A stretch of 44,496 bases of DNA from Candidatus Fermentithermobacillaceae bacterium. GTDB taxonomy: Bacteria > Bacillota > Sulfobacillia > Fermentithermobacillales > Fermentithermobacillaceae. Location of the stretch: contig JAGPNE010000011.1 in NCBI GenBank assembly GCA_018052455.1, positions 1 through 44,496 of the forward strand, given 5' to 3'. The stretch's first letter is position 1. Each line of letters starts with the position of its first letter. Both the position numbers and the translations under genes were made by a program. Under the pieces are notes generated by a model. That model had not been told where the DNA came from. It ran no database searches and saw nothing but the letters and a program-made list of their open reading frames with translations. Below, piece after piece: positions 1-7,622 of this stretch.

Positions 1-76
<76 letters not shown>

Positions 77-140
77 CCTTATCCTTAACTCAAAGGTTCT
101 CTACGCTGTTCAGTTTTCAAAGACCGAAGCAACAGGCTTA

Positions 141-169
141 ATCTTAACTGTTTGGATTTCCTTTGTCAA
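141..169 (-). promoter_or_regulatory. rRNA promoter P2 (candidate)
   Basis: On the minus strand TTGACA (164-169) is followed, after exactly 17 bases, by TAAGAT (141-146). The start point would be about 60 bases before the mature 16S end. The -35 is perfect and the -10 matches TATAAT at 4 of 6. Placement directly before the 16S leader supports the call. Confidence 0.75.
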
Positions 170-287
170 CAACATCAAGTGAGTTTTTCAACCACTATTG
201 TGACTTTCATTTGGCATCCGGTATCAAACGCCGACCCCACATTTTACCTGTGTTATCACGGTTGGTACCATCTGCGAGGCACCAACT

Positions 288-316
288 ATACTATCATAAA
301 AGGGTGCCCCGTTCAA
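288..316 (-). promoter_or_regulatory. rRNA promoter P1 (candidate)
   Basis: TTGAAC (311-316), a 17-base spacer and TAGTAT (288-293) on the minus strand form a second sigma-A-like promoter about 150 bases upstream of P2. Tandem promoters are usual for Bacillota rRNA operons. Between the two lies a 9-bp hairpin (arms 261-269 and 278-286, one G-T pair) that would be in the P1 transcript. Weaker match than P2. Confidence 0.45.
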
Positions 317-337
317 GGGGACAAGGAACAAACCTAT

Positions 338-1429
338 CTAGGGAAAAATCGGGTTTGACCAGGCGATACGCCCTTTCTCATCAACACACTCTACTCTAAT
401 GTACTTCTCTGTCCCTTTGATCTCGTATTCCGCACTCTCAATAGCCCCGCCATTTTTGTTACGCCTAGAGTACCCGTGATGAAAGTAAGAGATGAAATAA
501 ATGCTCTTTACGGGAGAACACTCGACACATACCTTATTGCCGTCGAAACCAAGATAGTGTATTTCCGGTCCCATCGATGAGTAGAATTTCCCATGTAACA
601 AAGAAGAGGCTATGGCGTCATGACTGAGTTCATCAGCATCCACTGTGACCCAGCCGCCAAGGGAATCCCATTCCTGCGAGGCTTCGCCGAACTTATTTCG
701 GTTGTGGTTATCATCGGCTGCTACTCCCCAAACCTTGCGCCCAGACCTCAGTACTGCATCCCAATGGCCAGTAGATAGACCAATACCAGTTTCTACGTCT
801 GACGCATAGTTGTAAATCTCTACTGCGAAGTAACCGTCAAGAGATACGAGGTCATCATAAGAATTGAAGGACCATTCGGGATGGTTAAACATTACTAGGT
901 GGCCTGACTCCCGAAGCTCGTTAATGGCCCTTTGCGCACCTGAAGGGTAATCACGCAGATCCGGCACATCTAAATACTGAAGATGCTCGTACGGTAATTC
1001 GCTACTCCTTCTTAAAGATTTGGGCCCTAGTATCCCGTTGGCGTGGAAGAAACGCCTGGGCTCGCCGAAGCTGGCGTTTATTTCAATGGCAGGCAACACT
1101 ATGAAGTCAGGGGCTTGCAGATCATGGTGATATGTGTAGCACTGATGTTCGCTAAAAGCCAAAAAAGAGTAACCCCGCTCTCTGTACAGTCTAGCCACTT
1201 GTTCAGGAGAGAGCTTCCCGTCAGAGACGGTTGAATGGGCGTGGAGATTACCCTTGAATCCCTTCTTCTTTCTCGTGTCAATGAGCGCTTGGGGCGAATG
1301 CCTTTCGTTTCCAACGCGCACATCTCCTTTACCTTTACACTGAGGGGTCGTCGACTCTGCTACAGGCGTAGCCAGCTCTTGCGGATCCTGCGAGGATCGT
1401 GGGGATCCCAAATCACTTTTGCATTGCAT
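338..1429 (-). CDS. PHP-domain metallohydrolase (CehA/McbA-like)
   Basis: 363 residues. The PHP (polymerase and histidinol phosphatase) metal-binding signature is clear: HAH at 63-65 with SDG at 69-71, SEH at 93-95, a glutamate near 116, NHPEW at 182-186 and DDNH at 239-242. These are the expected ligands of a multinuclear metal phosphoesterase site. The C-terminal 80 residues look like the beta domain seen in CehA-type proteins. The first 58 residues are polar and low in complexity with no signal peptide, so the enzyme is probably cytoplasmic. The ATG at 1429 is preceded by GGAGGTG with 7-9 bases spacing, which supports the long N-terminus. The substrate cannot be read from the sequence: PHP proteins hydrolyse phosphoesters or act in polymerase proofreading. 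The gene stands alone between the rRNA promoters and the divergent lysA. Confidence 0.8.
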   Translation of the reverse strand: MQCKSDLGSPRSSQDPQELATPVAESTTPQCKGKGDVRVGNERHSPQALIDTRKKKGFKGNLHAHSTVSDGKLSPEQVARLYRERGYSFLAFSEHQCYTYHHDLQAPDFIVLPAIEINASFGEPRRFFHANGILGPKSLRRSSELPYEHLQYLDVPDLRDYPSGAQRAINELRESGHLVMFNHPEWSFNSYDDLVSLDGYFAVEIYNYASDVETGIGLSTGHWDAVLRSGRKVWGVAADDNHNRNKFGEASQEWDSLGGWVTVDADELSHDAIASSLLHGKFYSSMGPEIHYLGFDGNKVCVECSPVKSIYFISYFHHGYSRRNKNGGAIESAEYEIKGTEKYIRVECVDEKGRIAWSNPIFP

Positions 1430-1639
1430 CCCTATGCACCTCCGTCTTCATATACCCTTTACCCTTGTCATGTTGTAGTAGTACTCAAATTCGTCCGACT
1501 ACATTACCATATAGCGTTGCGTACTCCGCGTCCACCTAGAAAACCACTCTTCATCTGTAACTATAACCATGGGAGATTATCAGCAAACACGTAGTTGCGC
1601 TAGGCTCTCTGGACCTTGTTCGTGCCACTCCAAAGCTAC
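1430..1639. other. Intergenic stretch, nothing recognised
   Basis: About 210 bases between the divergent PHP gene and the lysA promoter. It should contain the promoter of the PHP gene, but I see no convincing -35/-10 pair and no RNA element. Confidence 0.5.
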
Positions 1640-1668
1640 TTGACAGTCCTTTTTGTGTGTGCAATTAT
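1640..1668 (+). promoter_or_regulatory. lysA promoter (candidate)
   Basis: TTGACA at 1640-1645, a 17-base spacer and AATTAT at 1663-1668. The predicted start near 1675 puts the lysine riboswitch about 55 bases into the transcript. Confidence 0.6.
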
Positions 1669-1732
1669 GACTTAAGTTTTCAATCACTCAAATTGAATAT
1701 GGATAAAGACGCCTCATCTCTCTTTATAAGGG

Positions 1733-1914
1733 GTGAGGTAGAGGCGCAGCGTTCAATAGTATCCGCCTGAGCGTGGCAGCAATGAAGGCGAGAGAAAGGG
1801 AACGTTGCCGAAGTGAGGTACAGGCCCTGCTGTCCTCGCTGGGGTTGCATCTAACAGGTGCAGCACTGTCACCATACGGTTTTCCCTTGGCCATGTGGTG
1901 AAGAGCTATCTCGC
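1733..1914 (+). promoter_or_regulatory. Lysine riboswitch (L-box) aptamer
   Basis: The conserved L-box blocks are present in order: GAGGTAGAGGCGC (1735-1747), AGTA in the next arm, GGGAACGTTGCCGAAG (1798-1813), GCTGGGGTTGCATC (1838-1851) and AGGTGCAGCACTGTCA (1856-1871). Helix P1 closes with GAGGTAG (1735-1741) against CTATCTC (1906-1912). The family binds L-lysine and represses lysine biosynthesis or transport genes. It lies directly before lysA, the last step of lysine synthesis. It also rules out in-frame starts upstream of 2030, since those would lie in the aptamer or its platform. Confidence 0.93.
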
Positions 1915-1981
1915 AGCAAAGGGAAGGAGAGCTGAGCGGCTCCTTTTGCAGAGGATGCTTCTGCGAAAGGTATTCTTGCAC

Positions 1982-2010
1982 AATACAGCCGCGAAGGCTG
2001 TATTTCATTT
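1982..2010 (+). terminator. Riboswitch expression-platform hairpin (candidate)
   Basis: A 9-bp perfect stem, AATACAGCC (1982-1990) with GGCTGTATT (1996-2004) and loop GCGAA, followed by TCATTT. It ends ten bases before the lysA ribosome site. The weak U-run leaves open whether it terminates transcription or hinders ribosome entry. A second hairpin (about 1925-1944, ending in TTTT) could be an alternative terminator. Confidence 0.5.
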
Positions 2011-2029
2011 CACTGGAGGATTGAAGCTA

Positions 2030-3382
2030 ATGAACGGACCGTGGAGTATTGAAAGAAATTGCGAAGGTAACCTGGAATTCGGCGGATGTGATCTTACGGC
2101 TTTGGCCAAGACATATGGAACACCTCTGTACGTAATGAATGAGGACATTGTAAGGAATAACGCTAAAAAGTACTCAAAAAGTCTTGGCTTGCATTATCCC
2201 AATTCGGACGTAGCGTACGCTTGTAAAGCTTTTATGTGCGGCTGGATGTGCGAAATAGCAATGGAAGAAGCCTTGTTTCTCGATGTGGTTTCAGGCGGTG
2301 AACTATACGCCGCAACTAAGGCTGGGTTCCCAAGCGAGAGAATCCTCTTTCACGGCAACAACAAGTCACCTCAGGAAATTGAGATGGGCATATCTCTGGA
2401 TGTTGGCCGGTTCGTTATCGATAGCTATTACGAGATCGAACTCCTCGACTATTTTGCAGGCAGATTGAACAAGAACATCGACGTCTTGATCAGGGTTTCA
2501 CCCGGCGTAGAAGCACATACGCATCAGTACATTGAGACAGGGACTATTGATTCTAAGTTTGGTTTCCCTATGACCAATAAGGAGTGTTTTCGAGCTCTGG
2601 AGAACGTCCTTAGTAGCAAACGCTTATCCTTCAAAGGATTTCACAGCCACATAGGTTCTCAGATTCTAAGATTAGATGGCCCAATACTGGCCGCAAAGAA
2701 GATGGTCGGGCTCATATCTGAAGCTCGCAAGGCGTTCGGCATCGAAACAGAAGAACTAGACCTCGGTGGGGGACTGGGGATCTCTTATACAGAATACGAT
2801 AACCCACCATCTATAGAAACGTATGTGGGTACCATAACGGAAATGGTCAAAGCATCGTGTGAAGAACTGGGTGTACCACTCCCCAAACTTTACCTCGAAC
2901 CTGGCAGGTCCATTGTAGGCGAGGCAGGGCTCACGCTTTACACCGTGGGCTCAATTAGGGAGATACCCGGCGTCAAGACATATGTATGTGTAGATGGAGG
3001 AATGACGGATAACCCAAGACCTGCCTTGTATCAATCTGTATACACTGTCGTTCCTGCAGCATTCGGCAGTAACGGTTCTTTGCCATTAAGACCAATATGC
3101 CTTGCAGGCAAATGTTGCGAGTCTGGTGACATTATTATTAGAGAGTGCAACATCCCGCCAGTAAAGAGCGGTGACGTCTTGGCGGTCTTAAGCACCGGAG
3201 CATACAACTACTCTATGTCCTCAAACTATAACGGTCTCCCCAGACCTGAGGTAGTAGCAGTCTCAAAAGGGTCATCAAAAACGATCGTTCGCAGAGAAAG
3301 TTACGCCGATCTCACGTCAAAGGACGTGACATTTGCAGGTGAGACCCACAGACCCGTAGGGAAAAACGCACAGTTGGCTTAA
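2030..3382 (+). CDS. lysA: Diaminopimelate decarboxylase
   Basis: 450 residues. Converts meso-2,6-diaminopimelate to L-lysine and CO2 in the cytoplasm with pyridoxal phosphate. Fold-III PLP decarboxylase features are visible: the PLP lysine in VAYACKAF (K66), the HSHIGSQ motif, the glycine-rich phosphate loop LDLGGGLGIS, EPGRSIVGEAG, and the substrate-binding Cys in CCESGD. A typical bacterial LysA has a neutral residue after Lys and a conserved Tyr near the end (here GAYNYSMSSNYNG), which is intact. The ATG at 2030 has GGAGGA nine bases upstream. An earlier in-frame ATG at 1895 lies inside the lysine riboswitch. Regulation is by that riboswitch. The gene is head-on to replication and converges on pilT with only two bases between the stop codons. 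Confidence 0.95.
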   Translation: MNGPWSIERNCEGNLEFGGCDLTALAKTYGTPLYVMNEDIVRNNAKKYSKSLGLHYPNSDVAYACKAFMCGWMCEIAMEEALFLDVVSGGELYAATKAGFPSERILFHGNNKSPQEIEMGISLDVGRFVIDSYYEIELLDYFAGRLNKNIDVLIRVSPGVEAHTHQYIETGTIDSKFGFPMTNKECFRALENVLSSKRLSFKGFHSHIGSQILRLDGPILAAKKMVGLISEARKAFGIETEELDLGGGLGISYTEYDNPPSIETYVGTITEMVKASCEELGVPLPKLYLEPGRSIVGEAGLTLYTVGSIREIPGVKTYVCVDGGMTDNPRPALYQSVYTVVPAAFGSNGSLPLRPICLAGKCCESGDIIIRECNIPPVKSGDVLAVLSTGAYNYSMSSNYNGLPRPEVVAVSKGSSKTIVRRESYADLTSKDVTFAGETHRPVGKNAQLA

Positions 3383-3384
3383 TG

Positions 3385-4437
3385 TCATAAAAGCTGCCTA
3401 GACAAAGCCTGACCGTTTACGGCATACAAAAGGGCATTGCTTTTAGAGACTAGCCCCTCCTTATATAACTTGGCCAACGTGCTATCCATGGTCACCATAC
3501 CTTCGGCGGCGCTGGTTTCTATTACGGCGTCTATGAGTGGTGTTTTGTTCTCCCGGATGAGATTGCGGATCGCATCATTCGCACGCATAATCTCAAAAGC
3601 AGGGACGTAACACCCATTTGACGACGGTATGAGCTGTTGCGATACTACCGCGCGCAGCACCGTGGACAGTTGAACTCGTATTTGATGCTGATGCTGAGGA
3701 GGGAAAATATCCACTACTCTGTCAATCGTCTTGGCCGCCCCTATGGTATGCATAGTTGAAAAGACCAGTTGACCTGTTTCTGCTGCGGTTAGCGCAATCG
3801 CCGTGGTTTCCAGATCGCGCATTTCCCCAAGCAAAATCACGTCAGGAGACTCCCTTACAGCAGCTCTTAAGGCTCTTTCGTAAGTCTGAGCATCAACACC
3901 AATTTCCCGTTGGTTCACAATGCTCTTCTTGTGCTTGTGCAAGTACTCGATAGGATCTTCTAGCGTCAGTATGTGACACTCTCTGCTCTCGTTTATGAGA
4001 TCTATGATCGTAGCAAGCGTTGTAGACTTACCGCTGCTTGCAGGGCCAGTTACCAATACCAGTCCGTTTGTTAGGTTGCTCAGCTCCTGAACGGTTCTGG
4101 GAATGCCCAATTCATCCGGCTTAGGCAATGAAAACGGTACTACCCTTATTACTGCAGCAGGAGAACCTCGCTGCATAAAAGCATTCACTCTAAATCGGCT
4201 AAGGCCAGGTACTGAAACAGAAAAATCCCTGTCACCTGCTGCTTTGAACTCCTCATAGAGTGCCTCCGTGGAAAACAAGCCTCTTATCAACTTCGCAGCA
4301 TCCTCGTGGGTTAGAACTGGGCCAAGTTTCCTGAAGGCAGATCCGATCTTGAGAGTAGCAGGCACACCAACGGTAATATGTAGATCTGAGGCGTTCTCCG
4401 CAACGGCCGTCCTCAAAAGATTGTGGATATCCGGCAT
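3385..4437 (-). CDS. pilT: Type IV pilus retraction ATPase PilT
   Basis: 350 residues, the usual PilT length. Hexameric cytoplasmic ATPase that depolymerises type IV pili. Walker A GPASSGKST at 131-139, Asp box around 158-166 (TLEDPIEYL), Walker B DVILLGEMRD at 199-208, and His box ending TMH at 228-230. The C-terminal AIRNLIRE signature, which separates PilT from PilB/GspE, is present, so this is a retraction-type ATPase. The tetracysteine zinc motif of PilB is absent. It is the last gene of the minus-strand pilus operon, 52 bases after the preceding gene. No terminator is seen between it and the convergent lysA. Confidence 0.93.
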   Translation of the reverse strand: MPDIHNLLRTAVAENASDLHITVGVPATLKIGSAFRKLGPVLTHEDAAKLIRGLFSTEALYEEFKAAGDRDFSVSVPGLSRFRVNAFMQRGSPAAVIRVVPFSLPKPDELGIPRTVQELSNLTNGLVLVTGPASSGKSTTLATIIDLINESRECHILTLEDPIEYLHKHKKSIVNQREIGVDAQTYERALRAAVRESPDVILLGEMRDLETTAIALTAAETGQLVFSTMHTIGAAKTIDRVVDIFPPQHQHQIRVQLSTVLRAVVSQQLIPSSNGCYVPAFEIMRANDAIRNLIRENKTPLIDAVIETSAAEGMVTMDSTLAKLYKEGLVSKSNALLYAVNGQALSRQLL

Positions 4438-4489
4438 CTTGTCTTAGCCCCCCAGTCACAAGATCGTCTGCCCTTTGGCAGACATGTTT

Positions 4490-5056
4490 TTACTTCCACA
4501 GGTCCAGATCTGACTCATACTCAAAAGGATCTTGATATTGCTTCCATTCAAGTATCCGTATCATTCCCTCGTCTAGCTGATGGATTGACGCATATCCTGC
4601 CTCCATTCGGATTGATAGATGGCGATTGCTCGACTCACGTTTTTGACATATGTCCACCGTTATAAGCGCTTTGGCTGGATTGACTTCTTCTACCAACAAA
4701 GACTGTATGAAAGTATCATTCTCCTCGCTTGAGTAAGAAGGTTCAAGAAATCCGCGCAAAGTCCTGTCTATATGGTCTGCAAAGCTAACCCCTAAGGCAG
4801 ATGGTTCCCACACGAAGGAACGCGGCCGGGCGCTGCCCTCAAAGAGACAGCGAGAGACCAATTCCACTAGGTACTCGCCGTGGCACTCAAGGGCGTAGTA
4901 ATCCCGGACCCAGTCAGCGCCTTTTGTTACCATATTCAGATTACTGGTTGAAGAAGATACTGCAAAGACCCCCAGGGTAACCAGGAGCAACATCAAGAAT
5001 ATGACGAGTACTGACGAGCCTCCTCCTGCAAATCTGCCTAGATAACGGTTTCTCAT
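4490..5056 (-). CDS. Pilus-operon protein with N-terminal membrane helix
   Basis: 188 residues, not recognised as a named family. One strongly hydrophobic helix (about residues 14-35, GSSVLVIFLMLLLVTLGVFA) follows a short basic N-terminus; the rest is polar and predicted extracytoplasmic. This layout resembles PilX-like minor pilins, but there is no clear G-[FM]-xxxE prepilin peptidase site. I chose ATG 5056 because TAGGAG lies ten bases upstream and the previous gene stops at 5070; a longer in-frame version from 5128 would overlap that gene. Position between prepilin-like genes and pilT suggests a minor pilin or assembly role, which is inference. Confidence 0.7.
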   Translation of the reverse strand: MRNRYLGRFAGGGSSVLVIFLMLLLVTLGVFAVSSSTSNLNMVTKGADWVRDYYALECHGEYLVELVSRCLFEGSARPRSFVWEPSALGVSFADHIDRTLRGFLEPSYSSEENDTFIQSLLVEEVNPAKALITVDICQKRESSNRHLSIRMEAGYASIHQLDEGMIRILEWKQYQDPFEYESDLDLWK

Positions 5057-5069
5057 TGAACTATCGCTC

Positions 5070-5648
5070 CTACCTTGTAAAAGCCGAGTAGCACCTAGCC
5101 GCCTGCATTGAAAATACCTGGTAGACATTGTTTTTTTCTAGAACATAGGGCGTTATCCGAGTGACTTCCACATCGATCTGATACATCTGTGCAAATTCTT
5201 CAGCGAATCCATAAGAATACTCCGAGGGAAATACTCTGATCCTTACATAGTAGCAAACTTCTGCGTCGGCTCTCTCCGAGTCTACGGCATTCCATTCTTC
5301 ATCGAAGCAGCCGGTGACCTTTACCTCACTATCAGTTAAGGAAACCTTGTACCCTGGCCCAAAATCGCCTTCTACAAGCGCATTGGGATGAGACGCGCCT
5401 TTTACTGTCTCAACTGCACTTATCGCGTGCGATACACCCTTATACAGATCATAGGCTTTCGCATTTGTGTTCTTTGCGGTGATAAGCATCCTAACCGCGA
5501 AGCACCCAAGGACAGTTAGAACAATTACCGATAGAACTATCTCGTAGAGAGCAAATGACCCGGTTCTGCCTGTCCTAAAATCTCTTGACAATCGAGTCCC
5601 CCCACAAAGGTCAGTTTGAGAACTGCGCACCAAGAATCCCTGCCACAA
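5070..5648 (-). CDS. Prepilin-like protein
   Basis: Up to 192 residues. A hydrophobic N-terminal segment preceded by Gly (TGSFALYEIVLSVIVLTVLG) resembles a type III prepilin signal: Gly, then a hydrophobic stretch with Glu at mature position 6 rather than the usual 5. The rest is a soluble domain with several cysteines. The start is uncertain. TTG at 5648 is three bases from the upstream stop but lacks a good ribosome site; TTG at 5591 has GGGGGGAC upstream and would give a short leader of about 11 residues, more like a prepilin. Product likely a minor pilin or pseudopilin. Confidence 0.65.
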   Translation of the reverse strand: MWQGFLVRSSQTDLCGGTRLSRDFRTGRTGSFALYEIVLSVIVLTVLGCFAVRMLITAKNTNAKAYDLYKGVSHAISAVETVKGASHPNALVEGDFGPGYKVSLTDSEVKVTGCFDEEWNAVDSERADAEVCYYVRIRVFPSEYSYGFAEEFAQMYQIDVEVTRITPYVLEKNNVYQVFSMQAARCYSAFTR

Positions 5649-5651
5649 TCT

Positions 5652-6149
5652 TCACTGCGGCGAGCTCCTAAGATTTACCTTAAAATCAAGGTCTCTGCTC
5701 CCCAATTGGTTGTTGCACCATATGTGGATTTTTAGATAATTGGGCGTATCAGACAAAATCTCAAAGCCGTCGATTTCCGCAATTGGCGAGGATACCTCTT
5801 CAATTCTGTTGTCGCCTGCCTGGATAAAAGATTCTACTAACATGCCATGATCCCAGTATATCCATGTTTGGTACTCTACTGAATCAATCCATTCGGATAT
5901 GACCAAGGCAGAACCTTCATATAGAGGACTCGGCTCTATCCAAACTGCACCGGAACAGTCATTTTGCCTTATCCTTGTGTGAAGGTACGACATAGCAACG
6001 GCCAGTTCCGATATGTCGCTCCGATCTTGTTCAATACTCTCAAATCCCCTCACCGCAGATAGCGCAACCCCTATTGATACAATGCTAAACAAGAAAAGAA
6101 CCAAAACATTTAGAAGTGCCACAAATGAAGTGCCTCTCTGCCTGGTCAT
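5652..6149 (-). CDS. DUF4860-like pilus-operon protein
   Basis: 165 residues. N-terminal membrane helix (VALLNVLVLFLFSIVSIGVA), then a region with YLHTRIRQND and repeated patterns such as ALVISEW and TWIYWDHGMLVE. These recall the DUF4860 family that accompanies pilus genes in Bacillota; the assignment is from memory and needs a profile search. I chose ATG 6149 because AAGGTGAT, a good anti-16S match, lies eight bases upstream. A GTG at 6158 overlapping the previous stop (GTGA) is the alternative. Function unknown, probably a pilus subunit or assembly factor. Confidence 0.65.
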   Translation of the reverse strand: MTRQRGTSFVALLNVLVLFLFSIVSIGVALSAVRGFESIEQDRSDISELAVAMSYLHTRIRQNDCSGAVWIEPSPLYEGSALVISEWIDSVEYQTWIYWDHGMLVESFIQAGDNRIEEVSSPIAEIDGFEILSDTPNYLKIHIWCNNQLGSRDLDFKVNLRSSPQ

Positions 6150-6154
6150 CGTAA

Positions 6155-6478
6155 TCACCTTGGACCTGTCTTTTCGATGACTTTTACTACCGGCTTAAGG
6201 TTTGACGCAAAAACAAAGTAGTCGTATATGAAGTTCTGATGGTCGATCTGGAGCCCGTAATTGTCTACAAGATAGTCCAAATTAGGTGGATACTGTCCCT
6301 CAAGGGCATAGCACTGAACCGCAGCTTTTTCTATTGCATTTCTGATTGTGCGTGCTTTGGACGCTTCAAGTTTCTCCTCATAGCCTCCTATTCCGATTAG
6401 GGCTACTCCAAAGTAAAAGCAGGTCACAATGAGTATGATCCAGCCTAGAAACTCTAGCCTACTCTTTTGGACCTTCAA
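6155..6478 (-). CDS. Small pseudopilin-like protein
   Basis: 107 residues with a hydrophobic helix near the N-terminus (LGWIILIVTCFYFGVALIGIGGYE), an amphipathic helix, and AAVQCYALEGQYPPNLDYLV. That last segment resembles the end of the alpha helix and first loop of GspG-type pseudopilins (ALEGxYP). The canonical prepilin cleavage site is missing, so processing is doubtful. TTG start at 6478 with GGAGAG eight bases upstream; 13 bases after the pilC stop. Probably a minor pilin or pilus-platform partner. Confidence 0.65.
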   Translation of the reverse strand: MKVQKSRLEFLGWIILIVTCFYFGVALIGIGGYEEKLEASKARTIRNAIEKAAVQCYALEGQYPPNLDYLVDNYGLQIDHQNFIYDYFVFASNLKPVVKVIEKTGPR

Positions 6479-6491
6479 GTGCTATCTCTCC

Positions 6492-7571
6492 TTATCCCAT
6501 AGATGACATTATCTTAGTCAGAGGCAACATTACCGTGATAAGCACTATCCCTATCAAAACAGACAAAAGCGCAACTAATGTCGGCTCGATAGCAGAAATC
6601 ATAGCCTGTAACGTCCTATCTACCTCTTCTTCGTACATTCGGGCAACTTTCATTGTCATACCTGGCAAATCGCCTGTTTTTAGCCCCACTCGGACTGCAT
6701 TTATGAATCTCTCAGGAAAAACGCGACAAGAGGTGAAAACTTCGGCAAGATCTGCACCCTGTTCCACTGCTACCGCGCCAGATCGGATTTTATCCGATAC
6801 GTAATCGTTCCCAACAGTCTCAGCTGCCATCTGAAGTGCGCTCCCCATGCTCAGTCCGCTTCCTAGCGCGTATGACAAAGCAATAGCCACCCTTTGTGTA
6901 TAGATCTTTTGGAACAGTTGGCCAAACCTACCGCTTTCCGCTTTGCGCCGCATGGTCCTTTGTCTACCAGATGTAGTAGAAGCATATATCCATGCAAACA
7001 GCGCAAAAACTGCCAATGCCGAAAGAAACCAGACCAGGTTTCTGCCAACAAAACAACCTGCAGCCATCAATACCCGTGCTATGGGCGGCATGTTCACACC
7101 CAAAGAAGCCAGTATCTCCTCGAAAATAGGCAGTACCTTCCAGGTGACAATCAAGATAACTACGGCGACCATAAATATGAGAACAAGAGGGTAGCTAAGC
7201 GCACTTCGTATTTCCTTGCTGAGATAATCTTGCTTCTCATAGTAATCTGCCAAAGACTCCATAACACGATCCAACGTCCCTGTCGTTTCGCCTAGTCTAA
7301 CCATGTTAACAAAATACTGTGGAAATAACCCACATTGAGACAAAGCCTCGTATAGATGCAAACCGCCATTTCCTTCAGTCGTGATTTGCTCCACAATCCC
7401 GGAAAAGTAGGGATCTTCATTGGAAATCATTACGAGTCCTTCAGAAGGTGTTATCCCCGCCTTGAGCATTGAAGCCAACTGATAGGAAAACCATGCCACC
7501 TGGCTCGGAGTTAGCGGCTTCGAAGGCATAGATGTGCGGACATCAACAGCCGTTTTGTCTATTTTGCTCAT
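6492..7571 (-). CDS. pilC: Type IV pilus / type II secretion inner-membrane platform protein (PilC/GspF)
   Basis: 359 residues, slightly short for PilC (about 400). Two copies of the T2SF domain: first about residues 20-140 (WFSYQLASMLKAGI, FPQYFVNMVRLGETTGTL), second about 230-355 (ALSYALGSGLSMGSAL, FPERFINAVRVGLKTGDL), with three hydrophobic stretches. PilC anchors the pilus motor ATPases in the cytoplasmic membrane. ATG 7571 has TAGGAG eight bases upstream; a longer in-frame form from 7598 has no comparable site. Second gene of the c-di-GMP-riboswitch operon. Confidence 0.92.
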   Translation of the reverse strand: MSKIDKTAVDVRTSMPSKPLTPSQVAWFSYQLASMLKAGITPSEGLVMISNEDPYFSGIVEQITTEGNGGLHLYEALSQCGLFPQYFVNMVRLGETTGTLDRVMESLADYYEKQDYLSKEIRSALSYPLVLIFMVAVVILIVTWKVLPIFEEILASLGVNMPPIARVLMAAGCFVGRNLVWFLSALAVFALFAWIYASTTSGRQRTMRRKAESGRFGQLFQKIYTQRVAIALSYALGSGLSMGSALQMAAETVGNDYVSDKIRSGAVAVEQGADLAEVFTSCRVFPERFINAVRVGLKTGDLPGMTMKVARMYEEEVDRTLQAMISAIEPTLVALLSVLIGIVLITVMLPLTKIMSSMG

Positions 7572-7622
7572 CCAAACAGCTCCTACACGCTTGCCCAAAA
7601 AACGTGTCTTGCTTTGTCAGGG

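Noticed and set aside
261..286. Hairpin with GGTACC resembling part of a T-box
   Set aside because: No specifier loop or T-box core sequence is present and it precedes rRNA, not an amino-acid gene.
1895..2029. N-terminal extension of lysA from an upstream ATG
   Set aside because: It overlaps the lysine riboswitch aptamer and its platform, and the ATG at 2030 has a proper ribosome site and the normal family N-terminus.
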